Below, piece by piece: positions 8,903-20,273 of a stretch of 64,000 bases of DNA. Numbering within the stretch: the first letter of the stretch is position 1; each line of letters begins with the position of its first letter. A model generated the notes under the pieces. The model was not told the DNA's origin. It made no database searches and saw only the letters and a list, made by a program, of their open reading frames with translations. Made by a program: the position numbers and the translations under genes. Source of the DNA: Stenotrophomonas sp. NA06056 (GTDB taxonomy: Bacteria > Pseudomonadota > Gammaproteobacteria > Xanthomonadales > Xanthomonadaceae); the NCBI RefSeq assembly GCF_013364355.1, contig NZ_CP054931.1, forward strand, positions 372,001 to 436,000, given 5' to 3'.

Positions 8903-9640
8903 TCACTCGGGCACCGGGCAATTGCTGGCTTCCAGCACGGCCTGCAGGCGCTCGCGTTCGCCGCGGGCCGCCTGCTGATTCTCCGATGCGGCGAACCGCT
9001 CGCGACCCCGAGCATCGCGGAAGCGCTGCTGCCAGCTGCCGCAGCGCTGTGCCTGCTCCACTTCAGTGCAGCGGTCGCGGACTACCTCGCAGCTGGCGGC
9101 GTTGACCGGCGTTGCCCCGCCCAGCCCCTGTACGTTCAGCAGTTCGCAGCGACCGGGTGCGGCCTCGTACTCGTGCAGGTAAGTACCGCCCTGCGTGTCA
9201 ACGCATTGGAAGATCGCGGGCAACGGAGGTTTTGGAGGCGCGTCCTTGTCCGCTGCGCTGCCAACACCGTGAGGGTGCAGCATCGCACTGTCGAGGATGG
9301 TGTCTCCCTCCGCGTTGTCGGCCATCCGGGCTTCCATGATCGGACGTTCTTCACCGGCACGCGGACTCGCCGACGTGACAGTGGTCATGCTGGGCGTTGC
9401 GGTGGGGGATGACGTGGGCAGGGCGCTGGGACCGGGCGGAGGAGCCTCCGGCGCGGCAGCGACGGGCGCCGTCCGTGCCGGATCAGCCACCCGTTGCACG
9501 CGCTGCGTGCTGCCCTCTGGGCAGGGCATGCGCTGGATGGTCTGCACGTCGCTGGCCGAGGTGCAGCGGTAGATCACCATGTCATCGGCCCACGTGTTGC
9601 CGGGCAACAGGCCGATGGCCAGCCAGATCAGTCTTCTCAT
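8903..9640 (-). CDS. DUF4124-domain exported protein
   Basis: The product has 245 residues with a signal peptide (MRRLIWLAIGLLPGNTWA). A DUF4124-type segment follows (VIYRCTSASDVQTIQRMPCP), then a Pro/Ala/Thr-rich linker of about 60 residues, and a second cysteine-containing domain (about 150-245) with six Cys that could form disulphides in the periplasm. Function is unknown. The downstream neighbour on the same strand (9764-10471) is a second DUF4124 protein with the same layout, which suggests an old duplication. Confidence 0.82.
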   Translation of the reverse strand: MRRLIWLAIGLLPGNTWADDMVIYRCTSASDVQTIQRMPCPEGSTQRVQRVADPARTAPVAAAPEAPPPGPSALPTSSPTATPSMTTVTSASPRAGEERPIMEARMADNAEGDTILDSAMLHPHGVGSAADKDAPPKPPLPAIFQCVDTQGGTYLHEYEAAPGRCELLNVQGLGGATPVNAASCEVVRDRCTEVEQAQRCGSWQQRFRDARGRERFAASENQQAARGERERLQAVLEASNCPVPE

Positions 9641-9672
9641 GCGAGCAGCCTACAGCGGAGGCCCACACCCCG

Positions 9673-9732
9673 GTAGGTGCCAACCTCGGTTGGCACGGCT
9701 GTCTGCCAGCGCCCACCAAGGTGGGCGTCTAC
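9673..9732. repeat. Pair of SMAG palindromes in opposite orientation
   Basis: The first (9673-9696) reads GTAGGTGCCAACCTCGGTTG plus GCAC. The second (9709-9732) is inverted and ends CTAC after the stem CGCCCACC/GGTGGGCG. Head-to-head SMAG dimers are a known arrangement. The pair fills the space between two DUF4124 genes and can fold as a larger structure. Confidence 0.8.
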
Positions 9733-9763
9733 CAGAGCGAGGGGCACAGCCCCAGTGCAGGGC

Positions 9764-10471
9764 TCAGCCGCCGCAGTCCTGTGCCAGCCGTGCATCGATG
9801 CCGCGCTGCTCGTTGCTGATCGCGGTGCGCTCGCTCTGCAGCGCGCTGTTGTAACGCCGGTCCAGTTCCCAGCGACGATCACGTAGGCGTGCGCACACTT
9901 CCTGTGGGGGCAGGGCGTGACAGGTATCGCGGACCAGGACGTTGCCGGCCGGCACGTTGATACCGACGCCCACCGACGGTGGACGATAGACCGGCGGTCC
10001 CCCGCCGATGGGGGAGCCGATGGTGCTGCCGCTACCGGCCGAGCGCGGTCCTGGATGCGGTCCGGGTCGCCCGCCGCCCAGATGGCCATGCGGATACCAG
10101 ACTGTGGTCCATAGCGGCACCCACCGCGGATTCCCTTCGTTGTTGTCGCTGGTGTATCGGTCGCCGTTTTCACTCACGCATTCGTACATCGGCTGCGGCG
10201 GCTGGATGTAGACATGGCGCACCTCGCGTTCGCGCATCGGCGGCGTTTGCGCCGGTACAGGCGGCGCGGTGTCGGTGCTGACCACCCGCGGCGGCGGGTC
10301 GCGCGGCCGTTGCAGGTCGCGCACCTCCTGGCGGCCGGCCGTGCAGGGCTTGTCCTGCAAGGCGACGGCGCCATTGCTGCCGATGCAGCGGTAGACCCGC
10401 ACGTCATCAGCGGCAGGTGCCGGCAAGGGCAGCAGCAGGGCCAGGCACAGGACAGGGCGCAGCAGGGTCAT
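9764..10471 (-). CDS. DUF4124-domain exported protein
   Basis: The product has 235 residues with a signal peptide (LLRPVLCLALLLPLPAPAA), then a DUF4124 segment (VRVYRCIGSNGAVALQDKPC). A Pro/Arg-rich linker and a glycine-rich stretch follow, then a helical end with CHALPPQEVCARLRDRR and two further Cys. The start ATG at 10471 was chosen because the signal peptide begins there; the open frame extends about 120 codons upstream across tsaC and is not coding. Function is unknown; an envelope location is inferred. Confidence 0.8.
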   Translation of the reverse strand: MTLLRPVLCLALLLPLPAPAADDVRVYRCIGSNGAVALQDKPCTAGRQEVRDLQRPRDPPPRVVSTDTAPPVPAQTPPMREREVRHVYIQPPQPMYECVSENGDRYTSDNNEGNPRWVPLWTTVWYPHGHLGGGRPGPHPGPRSAGSGSTIGSPIGGGPPVYRPPSVGVGINVPAGNVLVRDTCHALPPQEVCARLRDRRWELDRRYNSALQSERTAISNEQRGIDARLAQDCGG

Positions 10472-10514
10472 GGGCGCAGCGTGCGCGATCAGCAACGCCG
10501 ACGCAATCGACCTG

Positions 10515-11075
10515 TCAGGAGCGCAGTACGTTGCCACTGAGCCCGTCGCGTATCGGCGTGGGTTGGGCCAGCCCACCGGTCTGCCCATCAAGGATGCCGT
10601 CGAGCAGGCGCAGCAGGCGCGGGTCCAGCTCTTCGCGGCTGCGCGCGGGGGGCTCGCCGGCAAGGTTGGCGCTGGTGGAGACCAGAGGGCCCCCCCAGGC
10701 CTGGCACAGCGCTGCAACCAGGGGGTGGGCGCTGATGCGCACTGCGATGCCGCTGTGTTCGCCGGTGATCCAGCCAGGGGCGCGGGTGCCGGCGGGCAGG
10801 ATCCAGGTGTTGGCGCCAGGCCAACTGGCAAGCACCGCGCGCTGGCGTGCGTCGGGCAGCGCCTGCAGGCGCACCCAACCCTGCAGCTGCGACAGCTCGG
10901 CAGCGACCAGGATCATGCCTTTCTCGATCGGGCGCTGCTTCAGCCGCAGCAGCATGTGCACCGCAGCCTCATGCGAAGGGTCGCAGCCCAGGCCCCAGAC
11001 CGCTTCGGTCGGGTAGGCGATCACCCCGCCACTGCGGAGCGTGGCGACTGCGGTGTCCAGTGTGAGTTCTTTCAT
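10515..11075 (-). CDS. tsaC: Threonylcarbamoyl-AMP synthase (TsaC, YrdC/Sua5 family)
   Basis: This enzyme makes threonylcarbamoyl-AMP from Thr, bicarbonate and ATP for the t6A37 modification of ANN-decoding tRNAs. The 186-residue length matches the short TsaC type. Diagnostic motifs are GGVIAYPTEAVWGLGCDP near residues 16-33, the RLKQRP ATP/Thr-binding stretch near 44, and LVSTSANLAGEPPA near 130-143. It lies between the DUF4124 pair and topA, as in related genomes where tsaC sits near dprA and def. Confidence 0.94.
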   Translation of the reverse strand: MKELTLDTAVATLRSGGVIAYPTEAVWGLGCDPSHEAAVHMLLRLKQRPIEKGMILVAAELSQLQGWVRLQALPDARQRAVLASWPGANTWILPAGTRAPGWITGEHSGIAVRISAHPLVAALCQAWGGPLVSTSANLAGEPPARSREELDPRLLRLLDGILDGQTGGLAQPTPIRDGLSGNVLRS

Positions 11076-11186
11076 GGCGGCGACCGGGCCCGGCGTGGGC
11101 CTTCATTATCCCCCCGCTGCGTGCAGATGGGGTGGAACCTGCCATCCGGTGGGTGCGGACCGTTGGTCCGCACATCCAACCACATC

Positions 11187-11205
11187 ATCCATGCATGGCG
11201 TGGAT

Positions 11206-11209
<4 letters not shown>
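11187..11209 (-). repeat. SMAG palindrome supplying the topA stop codon
   Basis: Minus strand GTAGATCCACGCCATGCATG plus GAT. The TAG within its GTAG foot (11206-11208) is the in-frame stop codon of topA, so the repeat begins inside the gene's last codons. Confidence 0.85.
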
Positions 11210-13704
<2,495 letters not shown>

Positions 13705-13796
13705 GGCAGCAGGGTCTGTGGGTAAGCCGCGGGGAAGGGCCGCTAGGGTGGAGCAAACGGCCGCATTAGTGAAGCGGCCACGGGCAAATCAATAAA

Positions 13797-13827
13797 CTGA
13801 ACGCCCGGTATTGTGCCGGGCGTTCAG
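13797..13827 (-). terminator. Intrinsic terminator after the GYF/RDD gene
   Basis: A perfect 12-bp stem (CTGAACGCCCGG / CCGGGCGTTCAG) with a 7-base loop is followed on the minus strand by TTTATTGATTT. It separates the GYF/RDD gene from topA, which therefore probably has its own promoter within 13705-13796. Confidence 0.8.
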
Positions 13828-13926
13828 GTTTCACCTTGTTAGAGGAATCACGCCCGACCTGCCGTTGTCAAGCAGGGAGGCGTGAGGATGGCCGTCTGCG
13901 ACGGCGCATTGACCCTCGATCCACGA

Positions 13927-14856
13927 TCAGGACGCCATGTTGGCGATGACGCCAACGGCGAGGATGATCGCGGCGAAACCGGCCAGCATCAGCAGGCCGC
14001 CCAGCACCAGGATCACGATGGTCACCGCGCCCAGTTCGCGGCGCTGCAGCTGCGGTTGGTCGGTGTAGGCCCAGCGGTCGACCACCACGGTGTCGCAGAT
14101 GAGGTCATGCAGGCCCTGCTTGCGCTCGGTGAAGGCGGCCATCAAGTAGCCGATGCACAGGGTCAGGCCACTGAGGATGGTGGCGAAGTAGCGGCCGATG
14201 CTGCGGCCCAGGGTCAGGCGATCGCCGTTGCCACGCACGACCTTGATGCCAATGGCCATCTTGCCGAGGGTGGCGCCACCACGGGAGGCATGGAACCAGC
14301 CGTAGTAGGCGGCGGCGATGAACAGGCCGGCCAGACCACTGATCAGCTGGGTGACCACTTCCACTGCGGTTTCGCCGCTGCCAGTGGCCCCCATGCCGGC
14401 GCCAAGCACGAAGCCCAGCACGCCACCGACCACGCCGCTGGGAATCAGCAGAACGAAATAGTCGATCAGGTAAGCGGCAAAGCGCTTCCAGAAGCCGGCA
14501 TAGACCACTTCGCCGCCCTGCACCGGCTGCCAATGGTCGCCGCCCACTGCGCCAGGCGCGTTGTACGGCGAGTTGCTGAGGGCGCCAGTGCCCGGCAGGG
14601 GGGCGGTACCGTTGTCGATCGCGGCATAGTCGTTGCGCAGGTCGAAGCCACCGGTGGCGGTGGAGGTACTGGCATCGGCCAGGGTCTGCAGGCCCAGTTC
14701 GTCCACCAGCTGTCGCAGCGGTGCCCACTGTCCCATGCCTTCGCGCCAGACCAGGGTGTCCAGGTTCAACTGGCCGCGCTGGAAGCGCTGGCGGATCTCG
14801 GTGATCTCCAACGGGCCCTGGCGTTGCTGTCCTTCGGCGTAGTACCACTCAGTCAT
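13927..14856 (-). CDS. GYF_2 domain plus RDD-family membrane protein
   Basis: The product has 309 residues. Residues 1-52 form a GYF_2-like domain (WYYAEGQQRQGPLE, then LDTLVWREGMGQWAPL), a fold that binds proline-rich peptides. A low-complexity linker leads to an RDD membrane domain at about 120-270 with its opening Arg and Asp (WKRFAAYLIDYFVLLIP) and ATLGKMAIGIKVV. A last hydrophobic helix closes the protein. RDD proteins are proposed ion exchangers or regulators. It is immediately downstream of another GYF protein (49 bases apart) that contains a polyproline stretch, so the two may bind each other. Start chosen where the GYF domain begins. Confidence 0.88.
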   Translation of the reverse strand: MTEWYYAEGQQRQGPLEITEIRQRFQRGQLNLDTLVWREGMGQWAPLRQLVDELGLQTLADASTSTATGGFDLRNDYAAIDNGTAPLPGTGALSNSPYNAPGAVGGDHWQPVQGGEVVYAGFWKRFAAYLIDYFVLLIPSGVVGGVLGFVLGAGMGATGSGETAVEVVTQLISGLAGLFIAAAYYGWFHASRGGATLGKMAIGIKVVRGNGDRLTLGRSIGRYFATILSGLTLCIGYLMAAFTERKQGLHDLICDTVVVDRWAYTDQPQLQRRELGAVTIVILVLGGLLMLAGFAAIILAVGVIANMAS

Positions 14857-14905
14857 TGCATGTCCCCTGTTGGGTCGTCCTTGGTGGGTTTGCCCGGTGC
14901 GCGGC

Positions 14906-15640
14906 TCAGCCGTGGCACTGCGTGGGCAGATACTTGTCGTCGCTTTCGCCGCTGCATTCCCAGCGTCCGCTGTCACGGTCGTACTCGAGCCACAGCAGGT
15001 CGCCATCCTGGCTCTTGCCCGGAACCGCCAGCGTCGCTTCGATGCCGCAGTGGCCATTGTTGAAGCGGCCGATATGCACGGCCGACAGGCCCTGGCCTGC
15101 GAATTCGTCCGCGGCCGGGAAACCGGCGTCGTTGGCGCCCGGGCAACGGCCCTGGTCATCGGCGAAATGCTGGACCTTGTCCTTCAGCGGCTGCAGCGCG
15201 GTGATCGCGCCGGCGACCTTGGCCTTGATGGTGTAGTCGGTATAGGCCGGCAGGGCGATGGCTGCCAGGATGGCCAGGATCGGCACCACCACCAACAATG
15301 CAACGCCGCCGATGATGGCGGTCAACGCGCAGCCGGACAGGCCCTTCTTCACCACCGGTGCAGCGTCCAGTGGCGTGGTCGCGTAGGGCGAGGCGGGTGG
15401 CAGGGTAGGCGGCAGCGGAGCAGCAGGAGGTGGCGGTGGCGCAGGGGGGACTGCATCGACAGCGGGCACGATCAGCCCCAGTTCGTCGACCACGTTGCGC
15501 AACGGCTGCCATTGCGGCAAGCCGTCGCGCCAGACCAGGGTGTCCAGGGTGATCTGGTTGCTACGGAACAGCTCGATCAACTGTTCCGAAGGCAACGGGC
15601 CTTGCTGGCGGTTGCCTTCGGCATGGAACCACTCACTCAC
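14906..15640 (-). CDS. GYF_2 domain fused to a type IV pilin-like helix and Cys-rich C-terminus
   Basis: The product has 244 residues. A GYF_2-like domain (WFHAEGNRQQGPLPSEQLIE) covers about 1-55. A proline run (VPPAPPPPPAAPLPPTLPP) follows, then a hydrophobic segment at about 100-130 whose end, AAIALPAYTDYTIKAKV, matches the N-terminal helix of mature type IV pilins. The C-terminal about 100 residues with four Cys resemble a minor-pilin globular domain. There is no prepilin peptidase site (no GFTLIE), so processing as a pilin seems excluded. It is probably co-transcribed with the GYF/RDD gene. Confidence 0.85.
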   Translation of the reverse strand: MSEWFHAEGNRQQGPLPSEQLIELFRSNQITLDTLVWRDGLPQWQPLRNVVDELGLIVPAVDAVPPAPPPPPAAPLPPTLPPASPYATTPLDAAPVVKKGLSGCALTAIIGGVALLVVVPILAILAAIALPAYTDYTIKAKVAGAITALQPLKDKVQHFADDQGRCPGANDAGFPAADEFAGQGLSAVHIGRFNNGHCGIEATLAVPGKSQDGDLLWLEYDRDSGRWECSGESDDKYLPTQCHG

Positions 15641-15679
15641 GGGGACGCTCCTGAATGCGCACGGCCCCCAAGTGTACGG

Positions 15680-16153
15680 TCAGTGCAGGGGTTCTGGCTC
15701 GTCCACGAACATCTGCGTTTCCATCCAGGCGTAGGCCGCCTCGGCGCCGGGCTGGTTGAACAGCACCATCAGCACGACCCATTTCAGGTCGTCCAGGTCC
15801 AGTTCGTCCTGGTCCAGGGCCATTGCCCGGTCCAGCACCAGCTCGCGCTGGCCAGCATCAAGGATGCCGTGCTGTTCCAGGTACAGCAGGAAACCACGGC
15901 ATTCCACGTCAAGCTTGTCCAGCTCCGGGCCGTGATAGATGCGAACGGGACCATCGACCCGGGCCTGGGCCGCGCTCGGGCGCTGCGCTGCCAGGGCATC
16001 GAGCCATTCGAATGCCTTGTTGATCTCAGTGGGGCTGAAACCGGCCTGGATCAGGCCATTCTGCAGTGAGTCGCGGTCACGGATCAGGTCCGCATCTTCG
16101 CTGAAATAGTGTTCAAACAGGTACAGCAGTACATCCAGGATGCTCTCTTTCAT
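15680..16153 (-). CDS. smg: Smg family protein (DUF494)
   Basis: The product has 157 residues and carries the family's acidic, helical composition ([16 protein letters not shown] at the start; [20 protein letters not shown] near the end). Function is unknown. Location next to dprA is conserved across gammaproteobacteria and supports the call. The ATG at 16153 was chosen because the family begins MKESIL...; upstream codons are unconserved. The gene is followed by the GYF pair, separated by 39 bases. Confidence 0.93.
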   Translation of the reverse strand: MKESILDVLLYLFEHYFSEDADLIRDRDSLQNGLIQAGFSPTEINKAFEWLDALAAQRPSAAQARVDGPVRIYHGPELDKLDVECRGFLLYLEQHGILDAGQRELVLDRAMALDQDELDLDDLKWVVLMVLFNQPGAEAAYAWMETQMFVDEPEPLH

Positions 16154-16196
16154 TGCCCCTCGGCCTGCGTCGCGCGACGCTGTGGAGGTGAAGAAA

Positions 16197-17324
16197 CTAG
16201 GGACGTCGACAGTAGCGGCCGTGTACGCACACCACGATTCCCGCAAGTTCCATGGCCAGCAGCATGGAGGACACCTCCGACGCCGTCAATCCACACTGCG
16301 TGATCAGTGAATCCATACTGATTGGGTCGTGCGCCAGCGCCCGCCACAAGCGCTGGTAGTCAGCGTCGTTCGCCCAGCATGCCGGCAGATCCGCCGGCGC
16401 TGCCTGTTCAGTGGGGGTGGCCAGCCGGGTTTGCAAGCCCGGAAGCTGGTGACGCAATGCCGGAGCCAGCAGTTCCAGCACCTCTTCGGGACGTTCGACC
16501 AGGGCAACCCCTTGACGGATGAGCCGGTGGCAGCCGGCGGCGCGCGGATTGAGTACCGAACCGGGTATCGCGCAGACCTCGCGGCCCGCTTCGGCGGCCA
16601 GCCGAGCGGTGATCAGGGCGCCCGAGCGTTGTGCGGCCTCGACCACCACCGTGGCCAGGGCCAGCCCGGCCACCAGCCGGTTGCGTGCGGGGAAGTGGCC
16701 CGGCCGTGCGGGCGTGCCTGGCAGGTACTCGCTGAGCACCACACCTTCGGCGGCGATTCTGGCCTGCAGGCGGGCGTGGCTGCTGGGATAGGCGCGGTCC
16801 GGGCCGGTGCCGATCACCGCAAGGGTGCAACCGCCTGCTTCCAGCGCCGCCTGATGGGCGGCCGCGTCGATGCCTGCCGCCAACCCGCTGGCCACGGCCA
16901 GCCCGGCCTCTACGAAACAGGTGGCAAACCGTGCGGCGAGGGCGCGACCCGTAGGGGTGGGGGAACGACTGCCGACCAGGGCCACCGCAGGGCGCCAGGC
17001 GATGGCTGGATCCCCCTCGGCGAACAGCGCCAGGGGAGGATTGGGTGCATCGAGAAGGACAGGGGGAAAGGCCGGATCGTTGCAGGCCAGCAGGTGATGA
17101 CCAGGCTGCTGCAGCCAGCGCTGAGCGCTCGCCAGGGTGCGGGTATCGGGACGCTCCAGCGCAGCGCATTGTTCCGGCGTGCAGCCGTGGGCGCGCCAGC
17201 CTGCAACGCCCAGCGCCAATGCCGCCTGCGCATTGCTGGCGTTCTGCAGCAGCGCGCGCCTGGGTGCCAGCGAGCCCCCCGCGATCAACAGGCGCAGCAG
17301 CGCCTCATGTCCGTGCTCAGTCAT
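16197..17324 (-). CDS. dprA: DNA processing protein DprA (Smf)
   Basis: DprA loads RecA onto incoming single-stranded DNA during natural transformation. The 375-residue product has a SAM-like N-terminus, then the Rossmann-type core at about 75-290 with [43 protein letters not shown] and [12 protein letters not shown] winged-helix C-terminal domain (DML1-like) follows at about 310-375. It precedes smg by 43 bases, as in E. coli. The ATG at 17324 gives the expected N-terminus. Confidence 0.95.
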   Translation of the reverse strand: MTEHGHEALLRLLIAGGSLAPRRALLQNASNAQAALALGVAGWRAHGCTPEQCAALERPDTRTLASAQRWLQQPGHHLLACNDPAFPPVLLDAPNPPLALFAEGDPAIAWRPAVALVGSRSPTPTGRALAARFATCFVEAGLAVASGLAAGIDAAAHQAALEAGGCTLAVIGTGPDRAYPSSHARLQARIAAEGVVLSEYLPGTPARPGHFPARNRLVAGLALATVVVEAAQRSGALITARLAAEAGREVCAIPGSVLNPRAAGCHRLIRQGVALVERPEEVLELLAPALRHQLPGLQTRLATPTEQAAPADLPACWANDADYQRLWRALAHDPISMDSLITQCGLTASEVSSMLLAMELAGIVVCVHGRYCRRP

Positions 17325-17346
17325 CCCCCGACTATCGGACCCATAC

Positions 17347-17372
17347 GACAAAGGCGCCCTAGGGCGCCTTCG
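17347..17372 (-). terminator. Palindrome after the LysM gene
   Basis: AAGGCGCCCTAGGGCGCCTT is a 20-base perfect palindrome followed on the minus strand by TGTCG. It lies between the LysM gene and dprA and may end LysM transcription; evidence is positional only. Confidence 0.5.
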
Positions 17373-17456
17373 CGTAGTGCTGTCAGGGTATCCCGGAAGT
17401 TGCCGGTCGATACGGCCGACACTGCCCGCCGAGGCCGGGCAGGGCCCGGCGTTGGA

Positions 17457-18584
17457 TCATTTCGCGTCCGGGTGCAGCGCGCTGTAGCCCACACGCACGG
17501 GCTTCACGCCCTGCATCACCAACGCATAGCTGACGTTGTCGAAGGTGCGGAAGACCATTGCGTGCGCGGCGTACTCGTCCGGCAGGGTGACCCGGCCGGC
17601 GCCCGTGCTGGTCGAGTCGTCCATGCGCGAAGACCCCGGGAACTTCATCCGGTGTGCCACATGGCTGCCATGGCGCCACAGCGAGAACACGGTGCCGTTG
17701 TCCACGCCCTGGGCGCGGCCAGCGGAAATCGCGATCACGTCGCGCGGGCCGCCGGTGCTGAACATGTCGGTGACTGCCAGTACGCGCACGTCCACGCCTT
17801 CCACGCCGGCGGCAGGTACATGCGGGAAGAACTGCAGGTCGTATGGCGTGGCCTCGACCGGCACCAGACGGTCGCCAGCACGCACTTCACGGCCACCGCT
17901 GGCGTTGTCCAGCACCAGAGTCGACGCTTCGGCCTTGCCGCCAGCCACCTTGGTGATGGTGCCGGTGCCGACCTGTGCCAGCTCATAGCCCAGTACACCG
18001 CGGCGGTGGTTGGGCGCGTTGAAGGCCTTCCAGAGGTTGCCGCTGCCCGGGGTGACATCGCCGTTGGCGGTCAGGTCCTCGGTCGGCTTGGGCTGGGCGT
18101 AGCGCACGGTCGGGCGGACCACGGCCCAGCGCTGCCCGGTCTGGGCGTCGGCCAGGCGCACATAGGCGGTCTGGCCGCTGGTGGCGCGCAGGCGGTTGTC
18201 TTCCAGGCCGACCACATAGGGCAGCTGTTCAATGCTGTCGACCACGCTGAGCTGCTTCAGGAACGGCTCGACCTGGGCCAGCGGCACGCCGGTCACCGGG
18301 GCTTCCTTGCGCGGGCCGGGCTGGGCCGTCACCCGGTCCAGGTAGGCCAGGCTGAGGACGTCACCGGGATAGATCAGGTGTGGATTGGCGACCTGCGGAT
18401 TGGCCTGCCAGATCTCAGGCCACAGCCATGGTTTCTGCAGGAAACGTCCTGCGATATCCCACAGGGTGTCCCCTTTGCGGACCACATAGGTGTCCGGGTG
18501 CCCGCCATTCACTTCCACGGCGGTAGCATAGGCAGCCACGGTCAGCATCGCCGCGGCGACGACCGTACGAAAACGAAGCAACAT
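17457..18584 (-). CDS. LysM peptidoglycan-binding exported protein
   Basis: The product has 375 residues with a signal peptide (LLRFRTVVAAAMLTVAAYAT). A LysM domain lies at about residues 38-90 (YVVRKGDTLWDIAGRFL ... NPHLIYPGDVLSL). The remaining about 280 residues have no recognised enzymatic motif and include repeated beta-rich segments. It is divergent from def with 128 bases between starts; the same divergent pair is found in other Xanthomonadaceae, where it lies beside dprA. Upstream in-frame TTG at 18606-18608 was rejected since the signal peptide starts at the ATG. Confidence 0.9.
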   Translation of the reverse strand: MLLRFRTVVAAAMLTVAAYATAVEVNGGHPDTYVVRKGDTLWDIAGRFLQKPWLWPEIWQANPQVANPHLIYPGDVLSLAYLDRVTAQPGPRKEAPVTGVPLAQVEPFLKQLSVVDSIEQLPYVVGLEDNRLRATSGQTAYVRLADAQTGQRWAVVRPTVRYAQPKPTEDLTANGDVTPGSGNLWKAFNAPNHRRGVLGYELAQVGTGTITKVAGGKAEASTLVLDNASGGREVRAGDRLVPVEATPYDLQFFPHVPAAGVEGVDVRVLAVTDMFSTGGPRDVIAISAGRAQGVDNGTVFSLWRHGSHVAHRMKFPGSSRMDDSTSTGAGRVTLPDEYAAHAMVFRTFDNVSYALVMQGVKPVRVGYSALHPDAK

Positions 18585-18712
18585 AGGTGTGAAGCCCTGA
18601 TTCCCCAACAGGTTCGCGCACTATAGTCCAGAAACCGGGGCGCAAGGCAAGCGTTGGAGCTAGAATCTGCGACGTATGCCGGCGTAACCCGGCCCCAACC
18701 CCGGAAACTGCC

Positions 18713-19225
18713 ATGGCTTTACTCCCCATCCTTGAGTTCCCCGATCCGCGCCTGCGTACCAAGGCTGCGTTGATCGATGCCGCCGAAGTGACCACGCCGG
18801 CGTTCCAGGAGCTGCTCGACAACATGTTCGAGACCATGTACGACGCCCCGGGCATCGGCCTGGCGGCCAGCCAGGTGGACGTGCACCAGCGCTTCATGGT
18901 CATCGACGTGAGCGAAGAAAAGAACGAGCCGCGCGTCTTCATCAACCCGGAAATCGTCGCCAAGGACGGGGGCCAGGTGTACCAGGAAGGCTGCCTGTCG
19001 GTGCCTGGCATCTTTGCTGACGTGACCCGTGCCGACACCATCACCGTCAAGTTCCTGGACCGCCAGGGGCAGCCGCAGGAACTGACCACCGACGGCCTGC
19101 TGGCGGTCTGCGTGCAGCACGAGATGGACCATCTGGACGGCAAGCTGTTCATCGATTACCTGTCGCCGCTGAAGCGCGAGATGGTCCGCAAGAAGCTGGC
19201 CAAACAGCGCAAGCACGTGGCGTGA
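18713..19225 (+). CDS. def: Peptide deformylase
   Basis: Deformylase removes the N-formyl group from nascent proteins and uses Fe2+ or Zn2+. All three motifs are present: [10 protein letters not shown] (motif 1), EGCLSVP with the metal-binding Cys (motif 2), and QHEMDHLDG with two metal-binding His and the catalytic Glu (motif 3). The 170-residue length is typical of type I enzymes. It is followed by fmt, but an intrinsic terminator lies between them. Confidence 0.98.
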   Translation: MALLPILEFPDPRLRTKAALIDAAEVTTPAFQELLDNMFETMYDAPGIGLAASQVDVHQRFMVIDVSEEKNEPRVFINPEIVAKDGGQVYQEGCLSVPGIFADVTRADTITVKFLDRQGQPQELTTDGLLAVCVQHEMDHLDGKLFIDYLSPLKREMVRKKLAKQRKHVA

Positions 19226-19285
19226 TGGCTGATGTGGGCCGCCCTTCGGGGTGGCCTGCGCCTGCGCGTGACGCGCGGGCTGCAT

Positions 19286-19313
19286 GGCGCCGGCCGACGG
19301 CGCCGTTTTTTTT
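19286..19313 (+). terminator. Intrinsic terminator between def and fmt
   Basis: GGCGCC at 19286-19291 and 19299-19304 form a GC stem with a 7-base loop, followed by G and eight T residues. It lies between two genes usually co-transcribed, so it is either a partial terminator or an attenuator lowering fmt relative to def. Confidence 0.8.
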
Positions 19314-19346
19314 CCTGCACGATTTCATCCTGCAAGTGGGGTTGCC

Positions 19347-20270
19347 ATGAGGATTGTCTTTGCCGGTACGCCGGAATTCGCGGTGTCGTCGCTGCGCGCG
19401 GCCGCGCGTCATCACGAGGTGGTGGCTGTCTACACGCAGCCTGATCGCCCGGCTGGCCGTGGCCGTGGGCTGGCGCCTTCGCCGGTCAAGCTGGAAGCGG
19501 TCGCCCGCGGCATCCCCGTGTACCAGCCGGAAACGCTGAAGGACGAGGCAGCCCAGCAGCAACTGCGTGACCTGCAGCCGGACCTGATGGTGGTGGTGGC
19601 CTATGGCCTGATCCTGCCCAAGGCGGTGTTGACCATCCCGACCCATGGCTGCTGGAACGTGCATGGGTCGCTGCTGCCGCGCTGGCGCGGCGCCGCACCG
19701 ATCCAGCGTGCCATCCAGGCCGGTGACGAGAAGACCGGCATCTGCCTGATGCAGATGGAAGCTGGCCTGGATACGGGCCCGGTGCTGCTGCACCAGGAGC
19801 TGGCCATTGCCACCACCGATACCGGTGGCCAGCTGCACGACAAGCTGGCCGAGCTCGGTGCACAGGTGCTGTCCGATGGACTGGGCCTGCTGCGCGCGGG
19901 CATCAAGCCGATTGCACGGCCACAGCCGGAGCAGGGCGTGACTTACGCGCACAAGCTGGACAAGGCCGAGGCAAAACTGGACTGGGCGCAGGACGCAGAA
20001 GCGCTGGCGCGGACAGTGCGCGCATTCAATCCGTGGCCGATTGCCGAGGCGCTGCTGGCCGGCGAGCGCGTGCGCATCCACGGCGCGGTGGCACTGGATG
20101 TGGCCCATGGCCAAGCGCCGGGCACGGTGCTGGCCGCTGGCCGCGAAGGCATCGACATCGCCTGCGGACAGGGCGCGCTGCGCCTGCGCGTGCTGCAGCG
20201 GGAAGGCGGCAAGGCGATCACCGCCGCCGACTATCTCAATGCCCGCCGTGACCTGCGCGTGGGGGTTTGA
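19347..20270 (+). CDS. fmt: Methionyl-tRNA formyltransferase
   Basis: Fmt formylates initiator Met-tRNA using 10-formyl-tetrahydrofolate. The 307-residue protein starts [16 protein letters not shown]. The catalytic region contains [18 protein letters not shown] (with the active-site Asn/His segment NVHGS) and [11 protein letters not shown]-terminal tRNA-binding domain covers about 205-307. The ATG at 19347 matches the family start; the open frame upstream crosses the terminator. It is followed after 3 bases by rsmB. Confidence 0.97.
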   Translation: MRIVFAGTPEFAVSSLRAAARHHEVVAVYTQPDRPAGRGRGLAPSPVKLEAVARGIPVYQPETLKDEAAQQQLRDLQPDLMVVVAYGLILPKAVLTIPTHGCWNVHGSLLPRWRGAAPIQRAIQAGDEKTGICLMQMEAGLDTGPVLLHQELAIATTDTGGQLHDKLAELGAQVLSDGLGLLRAGIKPIARPQPEQGVTYAHKLDKAEAKLDWAQDAEALARTVRAFNPWPIAEALLAGERVRIHGAVALDVAHGQAPGTVLAAGREGIDIACGQGALRLRVLQREGGKAITAADYLNARRDLRVGV

Positions 20271-20273
20271 CGG

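Noticed and set aside
16329..18626. 765-codon frame antisense to dprA and the LysM gene
   Set aside because: Composition artefact of high GC third positions; both sense genes are secure.
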